Shown here one piece after another: positions 1 through 5,954 of a stretch of 5,954 nucleotides of DNA. The notes beneath the pieces are model-generated. The model was not told where the DNA came from and searched no databases. It saw only the letters and a program-made list of their open reading frames with translations. Origin of the DNA: Desulfovibrionaceae bacterium UBA930 (GTDB lineage Bacteria; Desulfobacterota; Desulfovibrionia; Desulfovibrionales; Desulfovibrionaceae); assembly GCA_002293605.1 (NCBI GenBank), contig DBDO01000043.1, positions 703 to 6,656 of the forward strand, given 5' to 3'. Both the position numbers and the translations under genes were made by a program. Within the stretch, counting starts at the first letter, position 1; each line of letters begins with the position of its first letter.

Positions 1-89
1 GTGCGGGCGTTCCAGGTAAAAAGGCCGAGATAGCAGAACAGAAAAAAGACCAGAACGCCGATCAGGCGGTTGGAAGAAGGCGCGTTAAT
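1..89 (-). CDS. mreC: Rod shape-determining protein MreC, N-terminal fragment with apparent ATT start
   Basis: MreC is a bitopic inner-membrane protein that links MreB filaments to the periplasmic wall-synthesis machinery for lateral elongation. Only 29 codons lie in the window and the gene continues past position 1. Translating the minus strand from 89 gives a short polar start (MNAPSSNR if ATT initiates), then a hydrophobic stretch at about residues 9-24 (LIGVLVFFLFCYLGLF), then TWNAR. That is the expected MreC topology: short cytoplasmic tail, one membrane segment, then periplasm. The position straight after mreB supports the name. This frame has no ATG, GTG or TTG start: a TAG sits immediately before the ATT at 87-89, and the next candidate is CTG at 63-65, already inside the membrane segment. 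A strong Shine-Dalgarno at 98-105 lies 9 nt before the ATT, and the ATT shares one base with the mreB stop. The coding call is fairly safe; the exact start is inference. A sequencing indel joining the frame to the ATG at 95-97 is the main alternative. Confidence 0.72.
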   Translation of the reverse strand, partial: MNAPSSNRLIGVLVFFLFCYLGLFTWNAR

Positions 90-1122
90 CTACGCATACC
101 TCCTTAAGGATGTGGATGTTATCCAGGGCCTTGCCCGTGCCCACGGCAACGGTGGAAAGCGGATCGTCCACCACGGTGATGGGCAGGGAGGTTTCATTGC
201 GCAAGAGTTGATCCAGCCCCTTGAGCAGGGCTCCGCCTCCGGTGAGCACAATGCCCCGATCCACGATATCGGCGGCCAGTTCCGGGGGGGTTTGCTCCAG
301 GGCCACGCGAACCGCAAGCACGATGGCGTCCACCTGTTCGGAGATGGCTTTGCGGATTTCTTCGGAAGTGATGATGATGTTTTGCGGAATCCCGGTCACC
401 AGGTCGCGCCCCTTGACCTCCATTTCCAGTTCCGGGTCCAGGGAAAAGGCCGAAGCAATGCTCATCTTGATATGTTCGGCGGAAGACTCGCCGATGAGCA
501 TGTTGTACTTGCGTTTAACGTGCGTCATGATGGCTTCGTCCATCTTGTCGCCGCCCACCCGTACGGATTTGGAGTACACGATGCCGGAAAGGGAAATAAC
601 CGCCACTTCAGTGGTGCCGCCCCCGATATCCACCACCATGTTGGAGGTGGGTTCCTGAATGGGCAGGTTTGCGCCGATGGCGGCGGCCATGGGCTCCTCA
701 ATGAGATAGACCTCGCGCGCGCCCGCGCTCTGGGCCGACTCCTTGACCGCCCGCTTTTCAACCTGGGTAATGCCCGTGGGCACGCAGACCATGATGCGCG
801 GACGGACCAGACGGCGGGAGTTGTGCACTTTGGCGATAAAATAGCGCAGCATGGCTTCAGTGACTTCAAAGTCGGCGATGACGCCGTCCTTCATCGGGCG
901 GATGGCTTCAATATTGCCGGGCGTTTTGCCAAGCATGCGTTTTGCCTCAATGCCAACGGCGAGCACGCGGTTGGCGCGGGCGTCCTTGCGCACGGCCACG
1001 ACAGAGGGTTCCCGCAGAACAATGCCGTGTCCCTTGACGTAGACACAGGTGTTGGCTGTTCCAAGGTCAATGGCGAGGTCGCTTGAAAACGCCCCGAGAA
1101 TGGAATCCAGAATTTTGGCCAT
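85..1122 (-). CDS. mreB: Rod shape-determining protein MreB, actin-like ATPase
   Basis: MreB is the bacterial actin homologue. It forms ATP-dependent antiparallel filaments on the inner face of the cytoplasmic membrane and guides the elongasome (MreC, MreD, RodZ, RodA, PBP2). The 345-residue product has the usual family length. Visible motifs: the short amphipathic N-terminus MAKILDSILGAF, phosphate-1 DLGTANT at residues 19-25, the connect region LIEEPMAAAIG at 140-150, phosphate-2 DIGGGTTEV at 165-173, and the adenosine motif VLTGGGALLKG at 292-302. The start at 1122 was chosen because it gives the family N-terminus. The frame stays open upstream to 1284, but those 54 codons look like translated intergenic DNA. 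GAGAGG lies 12 nt before this ATG, a modest and rather distant ribosome site. The gene is 171 bp after dnaE and overlaps the probable mreC start by one base, giving an mreBC operon. A 7-C run at 284-290 does not break the frame. Identification is very secure. Confidence 0.98.
   Translation of the reverse strand: MAKILDSILGAFSSDLAIDLGTANTCVYVKGHGIVLREPSVVAVRKDARANRVLAVGIEAKRMLGKTPGNIEAIRPMKDGVIADFEVTEAMLRYFIAKVHNSRRLVRPRIMVCVPTGITQVEKRAVKESAQSAGAREVYLIEEPMAAAIGANLPIQEPTSNMVVDIGGGTTEVAVISLSGIVYSKSVRVGGDKMDEAIMTHVKRKYNMLIGESSAEHIKMSIASAFSLDPELEMEVKGRDLVTGIPQNIIITSEEIRKAISEQVDAIVLAVRVALEQTPPELAADIVDRGIVLTGGGALLKGLDQLLRNETSLPITVVDDPLSTVAVGTGKALDNIHILKEVCVD
98..105 (-). promoter_or_regulatory. Strong Shine-Dalgarno (AAGGAGGT) for mreC inside the 3' end of mreB
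   Basis: The minus strand reads AAGGAGGT within the codons for the last residues of MreB (LKEV). Nine nucleotides separate its GGAGG core from the ATT at 87-89. The nearby ATG at 95-97 is almost touching the motif and opens only an 11-codon frame ending in TGA, so it is a poor start. The site therefore favours ATT as the mreC start and suggests translational coupling to mreB. Confidence 0.7.
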
Positions 1123-1293
1123 ATTCTTTATCAGCCTCTCATCATCTGATGCGGTATTGTTGACAGTATCGCAGCGCGGGAGGCGGCGATACGGGGCAAG
1201 GGCGGCAATGTTTGCGGCGTGTGACCGGCAAGCCCTGAAAGCTACCCCATTTGAAATAAATTTTCCACAAAAAGACGGGTACAAAAAGTTGTA
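1123..1293 (-). promoter_or_regulatory. dnaE-mreB intergenic region, possible mreB promoter and leader
   Basis: This 171-bp gap is AT-rich next to dnaE (about 1244-1293) and GC-rich towards mreB. The most promoter-like pair on the minus strand is TTGTAC at 1279-1284 and TTTATT at 1255-1260 with an 18-nt spacer, matching the sigma-70 consensus only 3/6 and 4/6. Right after the dnaE stop is a short palindrome, TACAACTTTTTGTA (1280-1293, 5-bp AT-rich stem), too weak for a terminator. I see no stable hairpin with a T run, so transcription may also read through from dnaE. The promoter assignment is tentative. Confidence 0.3.
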
Positions 1294-4200
1294 TTAGCGC
1301 GCCGCAGCGGCCCATGCATCGAGATCCTGCTCAAGCTGCGGCCCAGGCGTGACGAACAGGGACGGGGCGAGTTCCATCCGGCACCAGCTTCCCTCAAGGT
1401 GCAGGATAAGGTGCACGGGCACCGTGCCCTTGTGCTTGCCGAGCACGGTTTTTAAGTGCTCAAGGCGTTCGGGCGCGTCTTCGCTTTCCGGCATGTCGAT
1501 GCAGACCGGCTCGGAAGAGGCGGCGCAGGCCTCGGCAAGCAGCAGCACCTTTTCCACGATGAACTTGATTTCCTTGGGCGGGGCGTCTTCGCCTTCCGGC
1601 GTTTCAACCCGTTCCTCCTCGCGCGGGCGGCTGATCCGGCCTTCCATATATAAGGGGGTATCCGGCAGCAGCAGATCCTTGTACTGCTCATAGGCATCGC
1701 TGAAGCAAAAGGCCATGCCCGAGGCGGTCAGATCTTCCACCTGCAAGAGAGCCCAGCGTCGGTTGCGCGAGTCAAAGCGCAATTTGTCCACGCTTGCCAG
1801 AACCGCGCAACTGAAGCTGCTCTCCGGGGGCAGCTCCCGGCATTCCTCAAGCGGGGTGAGTTGCAGGCGCACCATTTCCTTGCGGTAGGGCTGCAAGGGG
1901 TGGCTGGTCAGAAAAAAGCCCAGGGCTTCTTTCTCGCAACGGGAAAAAAGGGCGTTATCCCATTCCGGCATGGCGCTTTCCGGGCAGTCAAAGCCGATAC
2001 CCGGACGCTGCGGGCTCTGATCTTCCGGCATCATGGCCAGCAGGGACATCTGCCTGGAGTCCTTTTCCCTGGCTTTTTTCTGGGCTTTCAGCACTGTGCT
2101 GTCCAGCGCGGCCAGCAGCCCGGCCCGGCTTACGCCGAAACAATCGCAGGCCCCGCCCTTGATCAGGCTTTCCAGCACCCTCTTGGTCATCTTGCGCAAA
2201 GGAACCCGGCAGCAGAGGTCGAGCAGGGAGATAAAGGGACCGTCTTTTTCCCTGGCCGCCGTCAATTCTTTGATCGCCTCCTCGCCCACGTTTTTGATCG
2301 CGCCAAGACCGAACACAATATCGCCGCCGTGCACGGTGAACTTCCACTGGCTGTTCCAGATGCTCGGGGGCCGCACGCGCACGCCGATATCCTTGCAGGA
2401 GGAGATATACTTGAGCAGTTTATCCTGATCGCCCATTTCCGAAGAGAGCAGCGCGGCCATGAATTCCGTGGGGTAGTGGGTTTTCAGGTAGGCCGTGTGA
2501 TAGGATATCAGGGCGTAGGCGGCTGAATGCGACTTGTTGAAGCCGTATTCGGCGAATTTTTCCATCAGGTCGAAGATTTCGCTGGCCTTTTTTTCCTCCA
2601 CCCCGCGCTCCACCGCGCCGTTGGTGAACTTGGAGCGCTCCGCCGCCATGGCCGCCGGGTCTTTTTTGCCCATGGCCCGGCGCAGCAGATCCGCTCCGCC
2701 CAGCGTGTAGCCGGCCACGATTTGCGCGATCTGCATGACCTGTTCCTGATAGACAATGACACCGTAGGTGTCTTTCAGGCAGGTCTCCAGAACCTGCAGG
2801 GGGTAGCTGACCTCAATCTGCCCGTGCTTGCGCCTGATGAATTCGCTGACCATGCCCGACTTGAGCGGGCCTGGCCGGTACAGGGCCAGCATGGCGATGA
2901 TGTCTTCAAAAACCGAAGGCTTGAGCTGGCGCAGGTAGGCGCGCATGCCCGAGCTTTCCACCTGGAAGATGCCGTCCGTATCGCCGTTGGAATAGAGCTT
3001 GTAGGTGCCTTCATCGTCCAGGGGCAGGGAGTCCAGGTCCGGCACGGCCTTGGCCTGGGCCGCGATGTTCTTGAGCGCATCGTCAAGAACGGTCATGTTG
3101 CGAAGGCCCAGAAAGTCGAACTTCACAAGGCCGACCTTTTCGACCATCTTCATGTCGAACTGGGTGACCACGTCTTCTTCACGCTTGCCCCGGTATACGG
3201 GCAGGTAGTCGATCATGGGCTTGTCGGAGATCACCAGCCCGGCGGCATGGATGGAGGCGTGGCGGGAAAGCCCCTCCAGACGCATGGCCGTATCGAGCAG
3301 CTTGGTGATCTGCGGGTCCGTGGCATAGAGGGTGCGCAGATCCGGCTCCAGATCCAGGGCCTTTTTGATGGTCATCTTCAGATCGGCCGGAATGAGCTTG
3401 GCAATGCGGTCCGTTTCCTGAAAGCTCATGCCCAGGGCGCGCCCCACATCGCGGACCACGCCCTTGGCCAGCATCTTGCCGAAAGTGGCTATTTGCGAAA
3501 CCGATTCCGCCCCGTATTTGCGGTGCATGTATTCAATGACCCGCTGGCGCTTGGCTTCGCAAAAGTCCACGTCTATATCGGGCATGCTGATGCGTTCGCT
3601 GTTCAAAAAGCGTTCAAAGAGCAGGTTGTAGGGGATGGGGTCAAGGTTGGTGATGCGCAGGGCATAGGCCACCAGCGAACCCGCTGCCGAACCGCGTCCG
3701 GGGCCGACGGGAATGTCGTTGTCTTTGGCCCAGTTGATGAAGTCCTGCACAATCAGAAAATAGCCGGGAAACTCCATGTCGCAGATAACGTCCAGCTCAC
3801 GCTCCAGGCGCTCTTCGTACAAGCTCCGGTCCACGGCATAGGGCATTCTTTCCAGGCGCTTTGTCAGGCCTTTGCGCGAAAGGGCGCGGAATTCCTCAGC
3901 CAGGGTTCTGCCTTCAGGCAGCTCGTAAATGGGAAAATGATAGCTCTTGAAGTCGAAATTATAGTCCTCGCACCTGTCCGCAATGCGCCCGGCATTGGCA
4001 ATGGCCTCGGGAACATGGGCAAAAGCGGCCTCCATTTCCTCACTGCTTTTGTAGTACAGCTCATTGGTGGAAAAACGCATGCGCTTTTCATCGTCCACCT
4101 TGGCCTGGGTCTGGATGCAGAGCAGCACGTCATGCGCCTCCACATCGTCAGCGTTCAGATAGTGGCAATCATTGGTAGCCACCAGGGGGAGCGAGAGTGC

Positions 4201-4779
4201 TTCGGCTATCCGGACAAGGGCCGCATTGGCCTCGACCTGTTCCTGTAATCCGTTGGATTGCAACTCAAGATAGAAACGGTCCGGGTAGATGTCCGCATAG
4301 CTGCGGGCCACGGCCAGGGCCGCGTCCATACCTTCGCGGGCATAGGTCCTGGGCACTTCGCCGGCAATGCAGGCGGACAGGGCGATGAGCCCCTCGGAAT
4401 AGCGGCGCAAAATGTCGTGGTCCACGCGGGGTTTGCGGTAAAAGCCGTGCAAATGCCCCAGCGAGACTATCTTGACCAGGTTGTGGTAGCCCACGGCGTT
4501 TTGCGCCAAAAGCACAAGGTGGTAGCGCCGGTTGGCCAGTTCCGAGCTTTTATCTTTGTGGTCGTGGCAAACATAGACCTCGCAGCCGATAATGGGCTTG
4601 AGGCCGTATTCTTTGGCCGTGAGATAGAACTTCAGCGCCCCGTAAAGGTTGCCGTGGTCGGTAAGGGCCACGGCGGGCATGCCGAAATCTTTGGCCTTGG
4701 CGCACAGATCCTTGATCCGGATGGCACCGTCAAGCAGGCTGTACTCGGTGTGACAATGCAGATGAACAAAATCGGACAT
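1294..4779 (-). CDS. dnaE: DNA polymerase III alpha subunit (replicative polymerase, DnaE1 type)
   Basis: This is the C-family catalytic subunit of the replicative holoenzyme, which extends DNA from primers on the beta clamp. The 1161-residue product matches the usual DnaE1 length. Domains in order: PHP domain (about 4-270); palm, thumb and fingers (about 280-800) with GPGRGSAAGSLV at 359-370; tandem helix-hairpin-helix region (about 820-890); OB fold (about 985-1080); C-terminal tau-binding region to the end. Catalytic aspartates are D401 and D403 in MPDIDVDF and D555 in KFDFLGL, the same numbers as in E. coli. QMSLL at 910-914 fits the beta-clamp-binding motif. The PHP metal ligands appear complete (H8, H10, D17, H42, E67, H99, C137, D204, H206), unlike E. 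coli. Start: the ATG at 4779 gives the family N-terminus FVHLHCHTEYS. The gene begins 15 bp after the tdh stop, so it is probably co-transcribed with tdh. Identification is very secure; active proofreading is inferred. Confidence 0.99.
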   Translation of the reverse strand: MSDFVHLHCHTEYSLLDGAIRIKDLCAKAKDFGMPAVALTDHGNLYGALKFYLTAKEYGLKPIIGCEVYVCHDHKDKSSELANRRYHLVLLAQNAVGYHNLVKIVSLGHLHGFYRKPRVDHDILRRYSEGLIALSACIAGEVPRTYAREGMDAALAVARSYADIYPDRFYLELQSNGLQEQVEANAALVRIAEALSLPLVATNDCHYLNADDVEAHDVLLCIQTQAKVDDEKRMRFSTNELYYKSSEEMEAAFAHVPEAIANAGRIADRCEDYNFDFKSYHFPIYELPEGRTLAEEFRALSRKGLTKRLERMPYAVDRSLYEERLERELDVICDMEFPGYFLIVQDFINWAKDNDIPVGPGRGSAAGSLVAYALRITNLDPIPYNLLFERFLNSERISMPDIDVDFCEAKRQRVIEYMHRKYGAESVSQIATFGKMLAKGVVRDVGRALGMSFQETDRIAKLIPADLKMTIKKALDLEPDLRTLYATDPQITKLLDTAMRLEGLSRHASIHAAGLVISDKPMIDYLPVYRGKREEDVVTQFDMKMVEKVGLVKFDFLGLRNMTVLDDALKNIAAQAKAVPDLDSLPLDDEGTYKLYSNGDTDGIFQVESSGMRAYLRQLKPSVFEDIIAMLALYRPGPLKSGMVSEFIRRKHGQIEVSYPLQVLETCLKDTYGVIVYQEQVMQIAQIVAGYTLGGADLLRRAMGKKDPAAMAAERSKFTNGAVERGVEEKKASEIFDLMEKFAEYGFNKSHSAAYALISYHTAYLKTHYPTEFMAALLSSEMGDQDKLLKYISSCKDIGVRVRPPSIWNSQWKFTVHGGDIVFGLGAIKNVGEEAIKELTAAREKDGPFISLLDLCCRVPLRKMTKRVLESLIKGGACDCFGVSRAGLLAALDSTVLKAQKKAREKDSRQMSLLAMMPEDQSPQRPGIGFDCPESAMPEWDNALFSRCEKEALGFFLTSHPLQPYRKEMVRLQLTPLEECRELPPESSFSCAVLASVDKLRFDSRNRRWALLQVEDLTASGMAFCFSDAYEQYKDLLLPDTPLYMEGRISRPREEERVETPEGEDAPPKEIKFIVEKVLLLAEACAASSEPVCIDMPESEDAPERLEHLKTVLGKHKGTVPVHLILHLEGSWCRMELAPSLFVTPGPQLEQDLDAWAAAAR

Positions 4780-4791
4780 GGATGTTTTACT

Positions 4792-4796
4792 ACCTT
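4792..4796 (-). promoter_or_regulatory. Weak ribosome binding site of dnaE overlapping the tdh stop codon
   Basis: The only purine-rich motif before dnaE is AAGGT, which overlaps the TAA of tdh and lies 12 nt from the dnaE ATG. Both the match and the spacing are poor. This suggests that dnaE is translated at a modest level, perhaps helped by ribosomes finishing tdh. Coupling is inferred from spacing only. Confidence 0.35.
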
Positions 4797-5817
4797 ACCA
4801 TTCCAGCAGCACTTTTCCGGATCTGCCGGAGCGCATGGCCTCAAAGCCTTTCTGAAATTCATCAAATGTGAAGCGATGGGTGATCACAGGCAGAAGATCC
4901 AGACCGGATTCGATCATGGCTGCCATTTTATACCAGGTTTCGTACATTTCCCGTCCGTAAATACCTTTGATGAACAGGCCCTTGAAGACCACGCGGGTCC
5001 AGTCTATGCTCATGTCGGAAGGGGGAATGCCGAGCATGGCGATTTTTCCGCCGTGGTTCATGGTGGCGATCATGTCCCGAAAGGCAGAGGGCGATCCGGA
5101 CATTTCCAGTCCCACATCAAAGCCTTCCTGCATGCCAAGCTCGTCCATGACATCGGTGAGCTTTTCCCTGCTTGCGTTCACGGCCCGGGTCACGCCGATT
5201 TTTTGAGCCAGCTCCAGGCGGTAGTCGTTCACGTCCGTAATCACCACATAGCGCGCGCCCACATGTTTGCACACGGCAGCGGCCATGATGCCGATGGGAC
5301 CGGCCCCGGTGATCAGCACGTCTTCGCCAATCAGGTTGAAGGAAAGCGCCGTATGCACCGCATTGCCCAGGGGGTCGAAAATGGCGGCCATATCATCGCT
5401 GATACCGTCCGGAATTTTATAGGCGTTCACCGCCGGGAGCGAGAGGTATTCGGCAAAGGATCCGGAACGGTTGACCCCGACGCCGACAGTGTTGCGACAC
5501 AAATGAATGCGCCCGGCGCGGCAGTTGCGGCAGTGCCCGCAGGTAATGTGCCCTTCGCCGGAGACGCGATCGCCAATCGCATAGCCCTGCACGCCGGCCC
5601 CCATGGCCGCGATTTCCCCGACATACTCATGCCCGGTGACCAAAGGCGGCTTGATGGTGGCCCTGGACCATTCGTCCCAGTTATAAATGTGCAGGTCCGT
5701 GCCGCAAATGGCCATTTTGCGTATCTTGATCAGGATGTCATTGTAGCCGTATTCCGGCACGGGGGCTTCGGTCAGCCACAGGCCTTCCTCCGCTCTCAAT
5801 TTGGACAGGGCTTTCAT
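4795..5817 (-). CDS. tdh: L-threonine 3-dehydrogenase (zinc-dependent, NAD+)
   Basis: This cytoplasmic medium-chain dehydrogenase oxidises L-threonine with NAD+ to 2-amino-3-oxobutyrate, which Kbl (2-amino-3-ketobutyrate CoA ligase) normally cleaves to glycine and acetyl-CoA. The 340-residue product is close to the 341 of the E. coli enzyme and very similar along its whole length, as recalled from memory. Catalytic-zinc residues are C38, H63 and E64, with T40 and H43 in CGTDLH. The structural zinc site is the C93/C96/C99/C107 cluster in CGHCRNC and HLC. The Rossmann motif GAGPIG is at 171-176, with D195 (VVITDVN) placed to bind the adenosine ribose of NAD+. Start: the ATG at 5817 gives the family start MKALSKL and has AAGGA 6 nt upstream. 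An upstream in-frame ATG at 5898 would translate the palindromic region and is rejected. No kbl gene is in view; it could lie outside. The stop is 15 bp from dnaE, so the two probably share a transcript. Identification is very secure. Confidence 0.97.
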   Translation of the reverse strand: MKALSKLRAEEGLWLTEAPVPEYGYNDILIKIRKMAICGTDLHIYNWDEWSRATIKPPLVTGHEYVGEIAAMGAGVQGYAIGDRVSGEGHITCGHCRNCRAGRIHLCRNTVGVGVNRSGSFAEYLSLPAVNAYKIPDGISDDMAAIFDPLGNAVHTALSFNLIGEDVLITGAGPIGIMAAAVCKHVGARYVVITDVNDYRLELAQKIGVTRAVNASREKLTDVMDELGMQEGFDVGLEMSGSPSAFRDMIATMNHGGKIAMLGIPPSDMSIDWTRVVFKGLFIKGIYGREMYETWYKMAAMIESGLDLLPVITHRFTFDEFQKGFEAMRSGRSGKVLLEW

Positions 5818-5823
5818 AGCGCT

Positions 5824-5828
5824 TCCTT
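5824..5828 (-). promoter_or_regulatory. Ribosome binding site of tdh
   Basis: AAGGA on the minus strand lies 6 nt before the ATG at 5817, a near-ideal spacing. It decides the tdh start in favour of 5817 over the in-frame ATG at 5898. Confidence 0.8.
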
Positions 5829-5839
5829 GTTGCTGTAGT

Positions 5840-5845
5840 ATTTTA
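5840..5845 (-). promoter_or_regulatory. Possible -10 element of a tdh promoter
   Basis: TAAAAT on the minus strand matches the sigma-70 -10 consensus at 5 of 6 positions and lies between the last palindrome and the tdh ribosome site. It would give a very short leader of about 20 nt. No recognisable -35 hexamer lies 16-18 nt upstream, because that stretch falls inside the GC-rich hairpin at 5847-5865. Treat as weak; the real promoter may be beyond the window. Confidence 0.2.
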
Positions 5846-5846
5846 G

Positions 5847-5865
5847 CCAGGGGCGCTGCCCCTGG
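5847..5865. repeat. Perfect palindrome, 8-bp stem
   Basis: CCAGGGGC and GCCCCTGG flank a GCT loop. On the minus strand it is followed by CTAAAAT and not by a T run, so it does not look like a terminator for upstream transcription. If tdh is transcribed from beyond the window, this structure sits in the leader about 30 nt before the start codon. Confidence 0.75.
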
Positions 5866-5871
5866 ACCCCG

Positions 5872-5891
5872 CAAGGGGACAAGTCCCCTTG
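5872..5891. repeat. Perfect palindrome, 9-bp stem
   Basis: CAAGGGGAC and GTCCCCTTG flank two adenines. Its left arm can alternatively pair as CCCC-GCAA-GGGG (5867-5878), so two hairpins compete in this spot. No T run follows on either strand. Confidence 0.7.
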
Positions 5892-5901
5892 ACCCCATAT
5901 C

Positions 5902-5928
5902 CCGAAAAGCGGCGCAGCCGCTTTTCGG
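5902..5928. terminator. Possible bidirectional rho-independent terminator, 12-bp stem
   Basis: CCGAAAAGCGGC and GCCGCTTTTCGG form a perfect 12-bp stem around a 3-nt loop. The core is A4, a GC-rich stem, then T4, so either strand would give a stem followed by four uridines. It could end a gene to the right of the window or insulate tdh. The T run is short and itself base-paired in the longer stem, so it could instead be just another repeat unit. Confidence 0.45.
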
Positions 5929-5954
5929 AGTTGGGATTGCAAAGGGGTCACCCC

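Larger units (their letters stand above)
5847..5954. repeat. Cluster of GC-rich palindromes upstream of tdh
   Basis: About 108 bp between tdh and the window edge is almost wholly self-complementary. It contains perfect hairpins at 5847-5865 (8-bp stem, 3-nt loop), 5872-5891 (9-bp stem, 2-nt loop) and 5902-5928 (12-bp stem, 3-nt loop). TGACCCC at 5890-5896 pairs with GGGGTCA at 5944-5950, enclosing the third hairpin. GGGGTCACCCC closes the window and may be cut by its edge. The look is that of REP/BIME-like intergenic repeats. That it recurs elsewhere in the genome is inferred and cannot be seen here. Confidence 0.65.

Noticed and set aside
62..97. 11-codon leader peptide from the ATG at 95-97 before mreC
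   Set aside because: The ATG almost touches the Shine-Dalgarno, too close for efficient initiation, and the frame ends at once in TGA with no regulatory features.
284..290. 7-G/C run in mreB as a programmed frameshift site
   Set aside because: The MreB frame is intact and full length through it, there is no stimulatory structure evident, and the alternative frame shows no meaningful product.
70..1086. 338-codon open frame on the plus strand opposite mreB
   Set aside because: Antisense to mreB over nearly its full length, with His/Gly-rich low-quality translation and no motif.
1160..1165. Perfect TTGACA on the plus strand upstream of mreB, a possible antisense promoter
   Set aside because: No -10-like hexamer follows at 16-18 nt; the region there is GC-rich. 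A six-base match alone is expected by chance.
1123..1284. 54-codon N-terminal extension of MreB
   Set aside because: The extra residues match nothing in the MreB family and read as translated intergenic DNA; the ATG at 1122 gives the standard N-terminus and length.
2527..4248. 573-codon open frame on the plus strand opposite dnaE
   Set aside because: It is fully antisense to a secure dnaE. The translation is rich in H, G, V and F with no recognisable domain, the usual shadow of GC-biased codons.
4258..5838. 526-codon open frame on the plus strand across tdh and the 5' end of dnaE
   Set aside because: Antisense to two secure genes and it crosses their junction; the protein shows no family motif and has the same shadow composition.
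5818..5898. 27-codon N-terminal extension of Tdh
   Set aside because: It would translate the palindromic repeats (GLVPLRGPGAAP), and the ATG at 5817 has its own good ribosome site and the family start MKALSKL.

Overview
The window holds four protein-coding genes, all on the minus strand. In transcription order they are tdh (L-threonine 3-dehydrogenase), dnaE (DNA polymerase III alpha subunit), mreB (actin-like rod-shape protein) and the first 29 codons of a probable mreC that runs off the left edge. The sequence is moderately GC-rich. Long antisense open frames lie opposite the real genes, a common codon-bias effect in such genomes. A Desulfovibrio-like sulfate reducer (Desulfovibrionaceae) is my best guess, from the character of the proteins and from the dense GC-rich palindromes before tdh. 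That is inference; no marker in the window settles it.

Layout from right to left, in the direction of transcription. Positions 5847-5954 are non-coding and packed with perfect inverted repeats, the largest having a 12-bp stem with A4/T4 flanks that looks like a bidirectional terminator. tdh follows (5817 to 4795) with a good Shine-Dalgarno. Only 15 bp separate its stop from the dnaE start (4779 to 1294), so the two are probably co-transcribed. A 171-bp gap (1123-1293) then precedes mreB (1122 to 85). It is AT-rich near dnaE and may hold the mreB promoter, but I see no strong hexamers or terminator. mreB ends in a strong AAGGAGGT motif that serves the next gene.

Functionally the window joins threonine catabolism (tdh), chromosome replication (dnaE) and cell-wall elongation (mreB/mreC). 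All three complete genes look intact, with their catalytic or nucleotide-binding motifs in place. I see no mobile element, CRISPR array, RNA gene or defence system, and no clear candidate for an undescribed multi-gene system.

The observations most worth a second look are: the apparent ATT start codon of mreC, overlapping the mreB stop by one base; the complete set of PHP metal ligands in DnaE, suggesting built-in proofreading; the nested palindrome cluster upstream of tdh; and the tight tdh-dnaE pairing.
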